64,000 nucleotides of DNA from Erinaceus europaeus (GCF_950295315.1 NC_080172.1:115574989-115638988), one strand, 5' to 3'; shown: positions 1-11,146, numbered from the stretch's first letter. Numbers and translations are program-made. The notes: a model not told the origin generated them from the sequence alone.

Positions 1-427
1 GTCTTGACGTCAGGCAGGGAGGGTGGCAGAGCGGGCTCCTTGGTAGGGTCTGGTTCGAGCCCGTGCGTTGGAAGACTGCCTGGGAGCGAACACCTTGCTG
101 ACCCCAGGCTGGGGGCTGCCCATGCGGCCAGCCTGGTAATTCTGCTCTGTGTAGGGAAGCTTGGGTTTTAACGGAGGTCACTGGGTTCTGGACATGAAGT
201 ATCTTGTCTCCGAGGCCTAACAGGGCCAGAAGCCCAGGGAGTGGCGGTGTTCCAGCCCGCTTCGCTCAGGGATTGCGTGAGCTCGGCAAGGTGGCTCTTT
301 CTGAGGAGACACTCTTCTTGAGAAGTGAGAGTCTTGGCGTCTGGTCAGAGGCGGACGGTGACTAGGGCTGGGGGCGGTCCTGGGGCAGGTCCGGGCGGAC
401 TTGTACATCGGTCTGCTCTTCTGCCAG
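1..427 (+). other. SZRD1: SZRD1 intron, 3' part
   Basis: Unique sequence upstream of the first exon seen here. It ends in a pyrimidine-rich tract and an AG at 426-427. No repeat or other gene is visible. Confidence 0.6.
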
Positions 428-682
428 CAGGAAACCCAAGTCTCCTCCCAAAGGGCCCATTGTGATCCAGGACGATAGCCTCCCCGCGGGGCCCCCTCCA
501 CAGATCCGCATCCTCAAGAGGCCCACCAGCAACGGCGTGGTCAGCAGCCCGAACTCCACCAGCAGGCCGGCCCTTCCTGTCAAGACCCTCGCGCAGCGGG
601 AGGCAGAGTACGCAGAGGCCCGAAAGCGGATCCTGGGCAGTGCCAGCCCTGAGGAGGAGCAAGAGAAACCCATCCTCGACAG
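428..682 (+). CDS. SZRD1: SZRD1 penultimate coding exon (SUZ domain)
   Basis: Encodes most of SZRD1 (SUZ RNA-binding domain containing 1, formerly C1orf144), a small protein with SUZ and SUZ-C domains. The translation runs from [16 protein letters not shown] through [15 protein letters not shown] to [14 protein letters not shown], which I recognise as near-identical to the mammalian protein; the SUZ core is the IVIQDD...RPTSNG block. The acceptor is read as CCAG|CAGG, completing a serine codon begun in the previous exon outside the window; an AG three bases later is also possible. The donor is AG|GTGGGT, and its split arginine codon is completed by the exon at 2278. Upstream exons lie outside the window. 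Confidence 0.95.
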
Positions 683-1565
683 GTGGGTGCAGCTGATGGG
701 ATGGGACCGCTTCCCCGGGGGATGGGGCACCTCGAGGCGACCCACCCACCGGTGGCCTGGCTGCGAGCGGAGCGTCGGGAAGCAGAGTGAGTCGGAGCTG
801 GGCCGGCCGGCCGGCTGCAGTGTGCCGGCATGCCCTTGTAAGCAGCAGGGGAGAGTGGCTTTTGTTGGTCATCGCTGCTCAGAGCTGCCTTCTTCTACAT
901 AGAGACAGACAGACGGAGGGAAAGATAGAACAGCACAAGAGCCCTCGCCAACGGGACAAACCCAGACTGGAATCTGGGCAGGGTGCTTGACAAAGCGGAC
1001 ACGTCCCCTCGCTGACCCAGTCCTTCACCTTCTGGAGCTTAAGGCCACGGGCTCTGGTCAGCATCGGAGTTTGGGGCGACCTCTCAGCTGTCAGCTACTT
1101 GTACTTGGTCTCTGCTCTCAGAGCCCGAGCTGGAAAGTCAGGCAGTGCTCAGACCTGCCTCCCCGCATCGCGCGGGCGGCCAGCCTTCTGCTTGGCACGA
1201 GGAAAAGCCGACTCGGTGCCGAGGTGCTGGTTTTTTGTTTTTTTTTCTTTTTTAATATTTTAATGAGAAAGTAGACATGGGGGAGCCATGGGGTGGGACC
1301 TCAGAGCCTCAGGCCAGGAAGGGCTCTTGCAGAACCGTGACGCTGTCTCCCCGGCTCCCGCCCTCCCTGAGGTTTTCTGAATCTTGTATAAGTCTTCCCG
1401 TTCCCGGCGTCTCCTCTCTCGGCTGGCCTACAGGCCGCACGGCTTCAGTTTGTTCCCACCCAGCCAGGCTGCGTTTGTTCAGATGGTCTTGACTTTGAGG
1501 GGCCTCCTTAAAGCTGGTATCCCGGGACTTGAACAACATCACCTGTGTGCTTTGTTCCTTCAGGT
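683..1565 (+). other. SZRD1: SZRD1 last intron, left part
   Basis: Intronic, starting with the GTGGGT donor. It is mostly unique sequence with nothing I can name apart from a T-rich run near 1230-1260. Confidence 0.6.
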
Positions 1566-1857
1566 TTTTGTTGTTTTTTTAATTTTTTTTTTAAATTATT
1601 TATTTTCCCTTTTGTTGCCCTTGTTGTTGTAGTTATTGTTGTTGATGTCGTTGTTGTTGGATAGGGCAGAGAGAAATGGAGAGAGATGGGGAAGACAGAG
1701 AGGGGGAGAGAAAGACAGACACCTGCAGACCTGCTTCACCGCCTGGGAAGCGACTCCCCTGCAGGTGGGGAGCCAGGGCTCGAACCGGGATCCTTATGCC
1801 GGTCCTCGTGCTTTGCGCCACCTGCACTCAGCCTGCTGCGCCACCGCCCGGCTCCCT
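1566..1857 (-). mobile_element. SINE family A
   Basis: Full-length copy in the last SZRD1 intron. The reversed B box is near 1777 and the T-rich complement of the tail is at the left end. Confidence 0.85.
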
Positions 1858-2277
1858 GTTCCTTCAGTTTTTACCGTAACCGTTCTCTGTCCCGTGAACT
1901 TTCTCCCGACAGCGGCAGGAGTCCATTTCCTTTTAGTCTTGTAGTGAGGCACCTCAGCCGGCCACTAGCTGGGGGTTCGGACAGAAGCAGGATGGAGCAA
2001 AGGCCAGTGTTGCCCTGATGAGCTTTGGGTAGCGGTCTTCCCCTCAGCCTGACGCCGACGGCTCTAGAGTGTGGACCGTCCTGCCTCTGAGCAGGACAGG
2101 TGCCTGAGTCTCGCCCTGGTCTCCAGGCGGGCTGCGGCTGGGGGGCAGCCCGGGGAACAGGGCCTTCCCGCTTGGGGGCTCTGAGCCTGCTTGCCAACGC
2201 TGAACAGGTTGGGTCGAGGACTCTCGGGCCTTTGCTGGGTTCCTTCTGAGGCTCCCCTGTGATCTTCTTCCCCTCAG

Positions 2278-2380
2278 GCCAACCAGGATCTCCCAGCCCG
2301 AAGACAGCAGGCAGCCCAATAATGTGATCAGACAGCCTTTGGGTCCTGATGGGTCACAAGGCTTCAAACAGAGAAGATAA
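2278..2380 (+). CDS. SZRD1: SZRD1 terminal coding exon (SUZ-C) with stop
   Basis: The acceptor is CCCTCAG|GCC. The exon completes the split Arg codon and reads [19 protein letters not shown], then [14 protein letters not shown] and TAA at 2378-2380. This is the conserved SUZ-C end of SZRD1. Splice phase matches the upstream exon, so the gene looks intact in the part visible. Confidence 0.96.
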
Positions 2381-2819
2381 ATGTGGACAAGAGAGGATGC
2401 CACCGCCGCCGCCGTCACCGTTACCGTTACCGCCGTCACCGTTACCGCCTCCGGGGCTGTCTGCCGTGGGCCGCACTGCCGTGGCAGACAGCTGGACTTG
2501 AGCAGAGGGAACGACCCGGTTTACTTGCACTGTGACCCCTTTGCTCCGCCCACTGTGACCTTGAACCCCATGCACTGTGACCTCCCCCATCTCCCCTTCC
2601 CACTGTGATTGGCATGTCTTACAAGGGCTGTCCCAGGTCCAGGGAAGGGAGAGGGTGGGGGCTCGGGGAGGGTTGGGAGGACCCAGCAAGGACTCAGAGT
2701 AGGACTCTACCAGAGTAGAGAGGCAGTGCCACTTGGCCGCTTGGGGTAAAGCCAGTGCCAGCAATAACAGTTTATCATGCTCATTAATTTGGGATTTCAG
2801 AACACAAATGAGAACTCCC

Positions 2820-2847
2820 ACCCCCCCACCCCACCCCCCCACCCCCA
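2820..2847. repeat. C-rich low-complexity run
   Basis: Runs of C separated by single A in the SZRD1 3' UTR. The minus strand is G-rich and could fold as a quadruplex. Confidence 0.7.
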
Positions 2848-4667
2848 AGTGCATGTCTTCATCACTTAGAAGTAAGTTCCATTTGAAAATACCCTTTCCT
2901 TTCCTTTTTTTTTTTTTTCTTCTTCTTCTCTCTCTCTCTCTCTTCCTACTTTTTGTTTATACAGATATCTGATTTGCAAGCAAAAAATGCATGGGAGGGG
3001 TTTTAGCAGTTTAATGAATTTTTAATTGGGAAAGGGTAGTTTGGTAGTCTACTTAAAAATGTTTCTGGGAAATTCACCAGAGACGTTGACCAATAGGATT
3101 TTGGTGAGCTTAGCTTCTGTATTCCTACTGCCACCCAGAAAAGGGGCAGGGCTCTGCAGCCCCCAGGACAGATGAGCACCCCATGCCTATACCTCTCTCC
3201 CCCCAGCTAAGTCCAGGGCACCTTGGCTCTGCTTGGAGACTGGGCTGGCTGTCTAGGCTCAGAGAGCCTGGGGAGAGCTTCAACCCCACCTCTAGTATTT
3301 TGGGAGACGGGGAAAGTCGAGCAGACTTCCCCTTCCCAGTACCCCTCAGGGTAGTTCCCTACCAGCCAGGCTTGCTACTTGGTGAAGAAAGCAGGGAACG
3401 AGTCTACTCCTGGGCTTAGGAGTAAGGCCTGCTCGGTATTTACTGTCGGCACCAGGAGGACCGGGAGAGAGTCTGAGCCTCCTGCCTAGCGTGGCCAGAA
3501 CGGGGGTCGATCTCCCGCTCCAGAGAGGCCTGAACCCTCCGCGCGCGGTCTGTGAGGCACCATCTCTGCTGGTGGCACCAGCTTGGTAACTGTTCCTGGC
3601 GCGTTTCCTGTGGGAAATCACCGCCTCGACAGCAGACCGTTGAGAACCCAGGTGAAGGGAGGCAGCGCGTCGCAAAGATCGGCCCTAACGGACTTGTTTC
3701 TCCGTAGCCGAGGCCACCCGTCACCTCGTTTTCCAGAGCCATGGCCTGGACTGAGGACGGTTCCCCCCCACCCCTGGAGCCTGGCGCTGTCCTTGGACTG
3801 CTTGAGTCGTAGAGGCTTAGAGGCTTAGAGGGCCGCCGCCCAGAGCAGCTCTGTGCAGTCTGGCTGCCCTCAGGCTGCCGGTCTCCGCCGATGCGCTGCG
3901 CCTTATCCCTCAGCCAGCCAGCCAGCCAGCTCCCCGGCTCGGTGGGCGAGTTCTCAAGTGGCCGGCGTGATGTTTTGCGAGTCTGATTTCGCAGGCCCGT
4001 TGCAGCGTGGGTTTGCCCGGTTCTCAGGCTTCCCCGGCTGGAGCGTAGGCCAGGCCCACAAGCCATGCCCCACCACACCGCACCGCCCCTTGGGAGGAAG
4101 GACCGACTGCCAGCGGAGGCAGCCGCTGGTCCGCAACACAACCTTGGAGCTGCGTGCGGCCGCAGCCAGGAGGTAGTCTGCAAGCAGACCGGAACAGAGC
4201 CCCGGCGCTGTGAGGCCACGGGGCGGCTCCGAGGGGCATTACCTCCAGGAGTGAGCCGGGGAGGTGGTTGGCTGCTGCTTTTCTAGTTCTACTGCCCTAA
4301 GTCTATATTATGAATGTGTAGTGTCCACCTGTCGTGTGACAGTTCTGGCGCGTCAGTGGGAAAGGTGCCGAGGTAGGCCAGGTGGCAGGTAGGCAGGAGT
4401 GCTGACCGCTGGGCGCGGGGCTGCCTGTACGCGCCGCCTCTGGTGGGGGCGAAGGGGAAGGCTGGCTGCTGGGTGCCCAGATGGAGGACTGCAGGGCATT
4501 GGTGTCGCCACCTCCCTGCCCACTGTGTGCCTGTCACCACCCACCAGCAGTCATACCCTTGGCCTCCCAGATGGAGAGGTGGCAGGCAAGATGAAAGAAA
4601 GAAATGAAAACAGGAACCTGTATTGTGTTGGGGGCGGGTGGGAGGGGAGATGGGAGAGCGGTTTGGA

Positions 4668-4670
<3 letters not shown>

Positions 4671-4716
<46 letters not shown>

Positions 4717-4728
4717 TGTGTCTGTGTC
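4671..4728. repeat. (TG)n microsatellite
   Basis: About 22 TG units, then TGTC variants, inside the SZRD1 3' UTR. Confidence 0.9.
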
Positions 4729-5119
4729 CCCGTGTGCGTGCATGCATATTTTTTTTTCTTTTTGGTAGTTGTCTTAACTTTCCTTAAATGCACCCCCCTC
4801 CCCTTTTTGCAAAGCTGCAGGCTTTGGCTTGGGAAACCCTCGGGGGGTGATGGGGGCAGAAACCTGAGGCTGCTGCCCCTTTGTCTGCCTTCATGGTATT
4901 GTCCCCTTCCCTCAGCTCCTCCCTCTCCCCATGAGCCAGGCCTCAGACCTGCCAGCTAACCGCTTCCCATGAGCCACTACTCTGATGTCAGCCTATAACC
5001 AAAGGAGCTGGGGCCCAAGCCTGGTGACCAACCCTTCTCAGCCCACTCAGTCAGGGTGCTCCCCACCTGCAGGCAGGAGGCAACACCCTCTCTGCTACCA
5101 TCAGCCCCTTCCAGAGCCC

Positions 5120-5153
5120 CCTGCCCTGCCCTGCCCTGCCCTGCCCTGCCCAG
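5120..5153. repeat. (CCCTG)n pentanucleotide
   Basis: Five or six CCCTG units. A related TCTGC run follows at 5356-5380. Confidence 0.8.
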
Positions 5154-5460
5154 TCCAGCCATACCCTGCTATGCCCCATCTGGGGGTGCTCTGCTCAGGG
5201 ATGGGCGGCAGGGCTGTCCCAGCCTCCCTGGTAGGCAGAGACTCTGGAAACCTCTAGGGTCCTGCCTTCTGGCCGTGTGTGATCCCAAGGGTACGCGTGG
5301 GCCCCTTGGGTGTCTGAACAGAAGGACACGGGAGGGAGGGCAGCACCCCTGCCGTCTGCTCTGCTCTGCTCTGCTCTGCAGGTCTGGCGGGCAGCTGTCC
5401 ACCTCGCTCCATCCATCCCATCCCACCCCGCGGACTCCTGAGTCGGCAGATTAAGCATTT

Positions 5461-5466
5461 TATAAA
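5461..5466 (+). terminator. SZRD1: Possible non-canonical poly(A) signal of SZRD1
   Basis: TATAAA in an AT-rich stretch just before the sequence changes character. It is a known weak variant signal, offered only because no AATAAA is present nearby. Confidence 0.3.
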
Positions 5467-5867
5467 TTGTATTTTAAATACATGTTTTAAACTTGTCAGA
5501 GCACTGTCCTCATTTCAGTCCCCAGCCTCTTAATTTCTTGCCACGGTTGTTTGACCGCTGGGGAGCTACTTCTGCTCGCTCCCTGGGCGGGGCTCTCTCT
5601 CTGTATCAGCGAGCTAGGCCTGGGCTGGTGAGGGGCGCGGGGCGTGGGGAGCAGCACCCCCAACCTCTAGGTCCAAGGGAAGCCGCGTGGGGCCTGGGGC
5701 TCTTACCGAAAGCATGGCTGAGGCTGGACCTGCCCTCGTGCAGGGGCTCCCCCTCTTAGAGGCCAGGGCCTTACCCTGACAGCTTCCCTTATGTCTGCCA
5801 CTCCCTTGGGGCAGGGCGGGAGGGAGGATTCCTCCCCTTGCGGGGCTCCTGGTCTAAGTCGGGATTT
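5467..5867. other. Intergenic, nothing recognised
   Basis: GC-rich unique sequence between the convergent 3' ends of SZRD1 and SPATA21. No ORF or repeat that I can support. Confidence 0.5.
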
Positions 5868-6118
5868 AGGGTACTAACGGTGGCTCACACAGTGGAGTGT
5901 GCCCGTTAGCAAGGAAAGGGCCAGGATCTGAGCCCAGGGCCACCAGACAGGTGCGGGCAGGGGAGAAGCTTCATCAACTCGGGAGCGGTACTGTGGTTTC
6001 TGTCTGTGTCCCCATCACTCTACGGAGAAAAAGAAGAGAGGTGCTTCTGGGAGTGGAGGGGCAGGCAGCAAACCCCAGTGGTAACTCTGGTAGCAGAGAA
6101 AAACAAAACAAAAAGCAC
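5868..6118 (+). mobile_element. Old diverged SINE (family D-like)
   Basis: Contains diverged GAAGCTTCATC and GTACTGTGGTTTCTGTC segments and ends in a diverged CCCCAGTGGTAAC tail block. Confidence 0.5.
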
Positions 6119-6159
6119 AGAGCCTGAGGGCACCTCTAGAAGGACACCCTTTAATGGTT

Positions 6160-6297
6160 TTATTCTTTCTCAGTGAGAGAGACACAGAGAGAACACTGCT
6201 CAACTGGCTTATGGTGGTGCTGGGAATCGAACCTGGGACCTCAGCATCTCAGGCATGGAAAGCTTTCTCAGACCATCATGCTGTCTTCCCCAGCCCT
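6160..6297 (-). mobile_element. SINE family B
   Basis: Reversed GCTCAACTGGCTTATGGTGG core, tRNA-like B box GGAATCGAACC, and CTTCCCCAGCCC head. Confidence 0.75.
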
Positions 6298-6467
6298 AAA
6301 AGGAGACCCTCTTGGGGGGGGCTGGGTTTTGAGGTGAACTTTGCCACAGGGGTTCCTAGGCCTGGAGAAAGCCGGGACCGGGAGCCTGTACTCGAGGGCC
6401 CAGAAGAGAAGCGGAGGAAGACCCTGGAACCTTCCCTGGTAGCAGACACAGGCTGAGGCTGTCGGTG

Positions 6468-6473
6468 TTTATT
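6468..6473 (-). terminator. SPATA21: SPATA21 poly(A) signal
   Basis: AATAAA on the minus strand, 98 bp downstream of the SPATA21 stop codon, so cleavage is expected near 6450. It makes a short 3' UTR. Confidence 0.8.
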
Positions 6474-6570
6474 GGCTCACCAGGCCACAGCAATATCCAG
6501 TGCCGGCCCCTGCCCGACGGCCCATCTGTCTGCAGACCTCGAACAGCTACCCCGGCAGGACTCCACAGGG

Positions 6571-6628
6571 TCAGTGGGTTCGAGCCAACATAGAGCCAAG
6601 CCACTTCCGCCCGTCAGAGCTGTGTTCC
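6571..6628 (-). CDS. SPATA21: SPATA21 last coding exon with stop
   Basis: The acceptor is CCCCTAG|GGAAC. The exon reads (R)EHSSDGRKWLGSMLARTH and TGA at 6573-6571. I recognise this as the C-terminus of SPATA21 (spermatogenesis associated 21), whose human form ends in a similar RKWLSSVPARTH. The first base completes an Arg codon split with the exon at 7685-7862. Confidence 0.9.
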
Positions 6629-6833
6629 CTAGGGGAGGGGTGGGAAGGAACGAACGAACGAGTGTGGCCACGAGCCTGGGCAGGTGGGAGGGAGGCGTTC
6701 CCTGGGCACCATGGAGCTGGTGGCAACGAGTGCTCTCTCGTGCCAGGTGCCTGGGGGAGGCTGCTGTGGAGTGAGTCTCCGGCCATCTGCCAGGCCAGCT
6801 GCCGCTCTTGACATACGGGGTTGTCTGCCGGGG

Positions 6834-7093
6834 TTATTGCTGGAGCTCAGTACCAGCACTGCCAATGGCATTTCTTCCCTTTTTTGTTTTTGTTTTTTGT
6901 TTCTTTTTTGTAATTGGATAGGACAGAGAGATTGAGAAGGGCGGGGAGTTAGAGAGAAAGAGAAACACCTGCAGACCTGTTTGACTACTCGTGAAGCATC
7001 CCCCTGCAGACGGAGAGTGGGGGCTTGAACCCAGATCCTTGTGTTTGGTACCGTGGACACTTAACCAACCTGGTGCACCACCACCTGGCACCC
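6834..7093 (-). mobile_element. SINE family A2, long form
   Basis: Lies in the last SPATA21 intron. It starts on the left with the reversed GGGGTTATTGCTGGAGCTCAG tail block and ends at CCACCTGGCACCC. Confidence 0.8.
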
Positions 7094-7098
7094 TGTTT

Positions 7099-7217
7099 CT
7101 TTAACCAGAGCGCTGCCCAGCTCTCCCTTCCAGTGGTGCAGGGGATTGAACCTGGGACTTCGGAGCCTCAGGCAAGGAGGTCATTTTTCATAACCGTTAC
7201 GCTATCTCCCTGCTCTT
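7099..7217 (-). mobile_element. SINE family B
   Basis: Abuts the previous SINE. Reversed AACCAGAGCGCTGCCCAGCT and ATTGAACCTGGGAC are visible. Confidence 0.75.
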
Positions 7218-7296
7218 ACATGAATTCAGACCTGGGCAAAAGAATTGAGAGTTTCGGCCACTTGTACAGCAGAGGCGGTAAGAAAGCCAGCCTGGG

Positions 7297-7480
7297 GCCT
7301 GTTTGGCACACCTGGTGGAGCACACACGTTATATTAACGTGCAAGGACCTGAGTTCAAGGCCCCTAGCCCCCGCCTGCAAGGGGAAAGCTTCATGAGCAA
7401 TGAAGCAGTGCTTCCTTCAGTTCCTGTCTCTATCCAAAAAGGAAAATATTTAAAAAGAAAGAAAGGGGGAAAAAAAATAA
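7297..7480 (+). mobile_element. SINE family A2
   Basis: Diverged head (GGCACACCTGGTGGAGCACA) and a shortened pyrimidine-rich body. Confidence 0.75.
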
Positions 7481-7684
7481 AGCCTACGAGAAAGCTTGTT
7501 GAGCCTTGGGCACAAACAGGCACAAATACCCAGACTCGTGAACGGTCTCCCTGGCACACAGGCACTGGAGAAGGGCTTCCTGCCCGAGCAACAGTCTCCT
7601 GGCATCTGTGGGAAGGACAGACTCCCCATACAAAGGCCACGGGCGTCGTAAGGAAGGAGGTGACCGGTCTGCCGGAGCTCCCAC

Positions 7685-7862
7685 CTGCTTCCTTGAGATC
7701 CTGGCTGGAAGAAAAAGCTCCGGATGTCAGGGCCCAGGTAGGTGGGGGGGTACTGGTCCAGCACGTGGTGGCTTCCCTGCTTCCTGCAGACCATCTTCTT
7801 ATCCAGCCGCGGGCAGAGCGGGATGCAGGGCACTTGGGCGTAGGGGCTCTGCAGGTTGTCCG
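7685..7862 (-). CDS. SPATA21: SPATA21 penultimate coding exon
   Basis: The acceptor is CTCGACAG|CGG and the donor is AGCAG|GTGGGA. It encodes [59 protein letters not shown]. It is strongly similar to the conserved C-terminal part of SPATA21. Both splice phases agree with the neighbouring exons. Confidence 0.92.
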
Positions 7863-8149
7863 CTGTCGAGGGAGGAGGGGGTCGGAGCACACACCCAGTG
7901 CTGGCAAGCACCCTGACCCCGCTAAGATCCTGGCCTTGCGTAGCGGGTAACACGGCGCTGTGCGGGCAGGTCACTTGGCCTCTGAATCGCCCGGAAGCTA
8001 GAGAAGCTAGTGCCACCCGCCTCAGCAGATGAGGAAGATGCAGGGGTAATGCGGACCCAGCGTTTGAGTGCTAAGTACGGGTAAGGGATACAAAGTTCTA
8101 CCCAGCGTTTGACTGAGTGCTGAGTACAGGTAAGGGATACAGTGTTCTT

Positions 8150-8432
8150 TTTCTGTTGCCTCCAGAGTTATCGCTGGGGCTGGGTGCCGGCGCTACGAGC
8201 CCACTGCTCCTGGAGGCTGTTTTTTCCCATTGTATTGGATAGGACAAAGAGGAATTGAGAGGAGAGGGGGAGGGAGAGAGGGAGAGAGACAGAGACACCT
8301 GCAGACCTGCTTCACCATCTGTGAAGCTTTCCTCCCTGCAGGTGGGGAGCCGGGCGCTCCAACCAGGCCCCTGCGCGGCCCTTGTGCTTTGGACGGTGTT
8401 TAACCAGGCGGGCCACTGCCTGGCCCCCAGGC
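8150..8432 (-). mobile_element. SINE family A, long form
   Basis: The left end carries the reversed GGTTATCGCTGGGGCT block. The head ends at GCCACTGCCTGGCCCCC. Confidence 0.8.
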
Positions 8433-8461
8433 TACTGAAGTTCTTAAAAGAGAGATGTCTG

Positions 8462-8783
8462 GGGGTCGGGCAGTAGCGCTGCGGGTTAAGCGCACATGGC
8501 GTGAAGCGCAAAGACCGGCATAAGGACCCTGGTTGGAGCCCCTGGCTCCCCACCTGTAGGAGGGTCACTTCATGGGCGGTGAAGCAGGTCTACAGGTGTC
8601 TTTTCCCCTCTCTGACTTCCCCATCTCTCTTGATTTCTCTCTGTCCTATCCAACAACAACAACAACAAAACGACATCAATAATAACCACAACAAGGGCAC
8701 CAAAAGGGGGAAAAATAGCCTCCAGGAGCCGTGGATTTGTGGTGCAGGCACGGAGCCCCAGCAGTAACCCTGGAGGCAGACAA
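8462..8783 (+). mobile_element. SINE family A, long form
   Basis: Complete from GGGTCGGGCAGTAGCG to the 3' block CCAGGAGCCGTGGATTTG and GGAGGCAGAC. Confidence 0.85.
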
Positions 8784-9048
8784 AACAAGATGTCTTTATA
8801 GTAAAGTCCTGTCAGCATGGTAGGCACACCGCAGAGAGACTGTGGACAGCGCCTTGGTGCACTGTGAGCCCTGCAGAGTGAGCTGCACCTGTGGTGGGAA
8901 GGAGCTGGGCCCAGGGAAAGGTTTTGGAACCCGGGGGCCTTAGGCAGATGGCTGAAACTGCCTCAAATACAGCTGCTCATTTGTAAAGTGGGGCATGTGA
9001 ATATATGCACAGATGTAACAAATGGTACCGAAATATGCCTGTCTAAAC

Positions 9049-9050
<2 letters not shown>

Positions 9051-9084
<34 letters not shown>
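9051..9084. repeat. (CA)n microsatellite
   Basis: Seventeen CA units. Confidence 0.95.
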
Positions 9085-9087
<3 letters not shown>

Positions 9088-9122
9088 AAGAGCAAGTTTT
9101 CCCAGCGGACACTGAAAAGGAG

Positions 9123-9312
9123 GCTTGGCGCCAGGAGGCGGCACACCTGGTTGGTCAAACACTCACATTACGGTGCACAAGGACAAGGGTTCAGGTCCCC
9201 AGTCCCCACCTCCAGGGGCAAAGCTTTGAGAGCGGCGAAGCAGGGCTGCAATTGTCTCTCTGTCTCCCCCCCTCTCTTCTCAGTTTCTGTCTTTATCCAA
9301 TAATAAGAGACT
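9123..9312 (+). mobile_element. SINE family A2
   Basis: Head GGCACACCTGGTTGG, tail TTATCCAATAATAAG. Confidence 0.8.
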
Positions 9313-9315
9313 TGT

Positions 9316-9606
9316 TGGGGGCCAGGTGGTGGTGTATCTGGTGAAGCGCACATAGTACTTACTACGCTCATGGATCCAGGTTCAAGCCCCCGACTCCTCA
9401 CCTGCAGGGAGGAGGCTTCACACTCGCTGAAGCAGGTCCGCAGGTGTCACTCTCCTTTTCCATCTCCCCCCCTCCTCTCTCAATTTCTCTCTGTCCTAAC
9501 TAATAAAAAGAAATAAATAAAAGTAAAAACTGGAAAAAGTGGCTCCGGGAGCAGTGGATTGGTAGTGCCGGCACCAAGCCCCAGTGATAACCATGGGGGC
9601 AATAAA
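9316..9606 (+). mobile_element. SINE family A2, long form
   Basis: Tandem to the previous copy. It carries the GGGAGCAGTGGATTGG 3' block. Confidence 0.8.
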
Positions 9607-9888
9607 AAGAGGCTTGTTTATAGAGAGGGCTGAGCTACGATTACTGCCTTCCCCTCTCACTCAGGTCAGGCTCTTGGGGTCCCGTGGCCAGGGGAAGCAG
9701 GAGGAGGACTCACTCCATGCAGAAAACCCCTGGGGAGGCAGGGGGACAGTCAGCCCATTGACGGATGCACGTAGCTAACTACAGAGCAGGAAGCCGGCTC
9801 CCCCCCCCCCCTTTCTTCCTGGGACTGGTTCTGTGGAGCTGGAGAAAAGTCGAGTGGACAGGGTTCCCACCATTCCCAAGGCTCTTAC

Positions 9889-10064
9889 CATAGTTCTGCT
9901 GCTTCAGCCGGCTAAGGATTCGGAGGACTCTTCGTTCCGGCACGTCAAAATTTTCTACCTGCTGCTGGGCGTAAGGAAGCTTCTTCCTGGGCCGCAGCCT
10001 GCCTATGGTTGACTCTATCTCTCGGACCCTTGTGGTGCCTTCCTTCAGCTTCTTCTGGTAATAG
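9889..10064 (-). CDS. SPATA21: SPATA21 coding exon
   Basis: The acceptor is CCCACAG|CTATT and the donor is CTATG|GTAAGA. It reads (N)[58 protein letters not shown]. It is lysine/arginine rich and probably helical. The Asn and Ala codons at its two ends are split across introns and resolve in frame with the exons at 10910 and 7862. Confidence 0.9.
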
Positions 10065-10175
10065 CTGTGGGTGGGGAAGCAAGGCTTGCTTAGCTCAGCC
10101 GGCTGTGTTTACTTCACGCTCGTGAATCCCCATTCTGTCTGCTCACCTCTGAAAGCAGGGACAGAAGACGTGGGT

Positions 10176-10380
10176 GTTTTATACTTTATTGGATAAAGAC
10201 AGCCAGATAGAGACGCAGAGAGGGGGAGAGAAAGACAGACACCTGCAGACCTGCTTCACCGCCTGTGAAGCGACTCCCCTGCCGGTGGGGAGCCGGGGGC
10301 TCGAACCGGGATCCTTACGCCGGTCCCTGCGCTTTGCGTCATGTGCGCTTAACCCGCTGCGCCACTGCCTGACTCCCTAC
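10176..10380 (-). mobile_element. SINE family A head joined to an A2-like tail
   Basis: The tail end (TTATTGGATAAAGACAGCCAG) is of A2 type, while the head and body (GCGACTCCCCTGCC, GACTCCC) are of A type. A short A2-like tail remnant in + orientation follows to about 10460. Confidence 0.65.
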
Positions 10381-10909
10381 CCGACCCCCTTTTAACTATT
10401 TTATTTACTTATTTATCCCTTCCTCTTGATTTCTGGCTGTCTCCATCAAATAAATTAAGACAATTTAAAAAAATTTTTTTTTAAAAAGTAACAGAAGGTT
10501 TCTATTTCTTGTGTTCTCTGAGTCTAGGCACCTGCCTAGAAATTCTGGAACCCCTTCATGGCACGGCAAGAAAGAATCCTGCTTGCTGTCGAGGCTGCTA
10601 AACTCGGAGGGGTGTTAGTTGTCATGCTTCCCACTGAGAGGGAAATCGCTGGATTTTGGTCTGTCCGATGCACAGAGGTAGCAGGCGAGGTCAGGCCTTA
10701 ACAGGACCATCTGGTCTCCGGGATCGTGCTGGTCCCAGTCCGTGGCCAGTCGGGTGAGCCAGTATGGCTCCCTTTGGGCTCAAATCAGTTTTACTTGGGG
10801 TTCTTGCAAAAAAGAATCCTACCTACCAAAAATCCTTGACTGCCAAAATTGGAGGTACGGTTCCCACGTCTCCCGCCCTCTGCCCCACCAGCCAGCCAGC
10901 CCCACGCAC

Positions 10910-11027
10910 TTGGTGATCTCCTCCAAGGCCGCTTCAGGTAAAGCCAGCATCTCCACCAGCAAGGACAGGATCTCGAAGAACAGGGTGTGAGGATTCGAGG
11001 GAGCCATGTCTGTCAGGGTGTTCTGTT
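10910..11027 (-). CDS. SPATA21: SPATA21 coding exon
   Basis: The acceptor is TCCGCAG|AACAG and the donor is ACCAA|GTGCGT. It encodes (E)[17 protein letters not shown], then [21 protein letters not shown](N), a conserved helical stretch following the EF-hand. Phases fit the exons at 11147 and 10064. Confidence 0.9.
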
Positions 11028-11146
11028 CTGCGGACGTGGGAGGTGGCTGCCATTACACTGAGCAGTCCTGGGTGCCCACCCAGACCCTGCCAGCCTCCTG
11101 CCACCCCCTCCAGTGCCAACTGCCTTGAGCTCCACCCCCTGCTCAC

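Larger units (their letters stand above)
2381..5466 (+). other. SZRD1: SZRD1 3' UTR (inferred extent)
   Basis: About 3.1 kb with no SINE, in a window where SINEs otherwise occur every few hundred bases. This fits a long constrained 3' UTR. It holds a trinucleotide/hexanucleotide run (2400-2450), a C-rich run (2820-2847), a TG repeat and CCCTG and TCTGC repeats. The true cleavage site cannot be fixed from sequence; no AATAAA is seen near the end, only a TATAAA at 5461. Confidence 0.6.

Noticed and set aside
3440..4219. A 259-codon minus-strand open frame
   Set aside because: It lies in the GC-rich SZRD1 3' UTR, and its composition and lack of splice context or recognisable motif do not support a gene.
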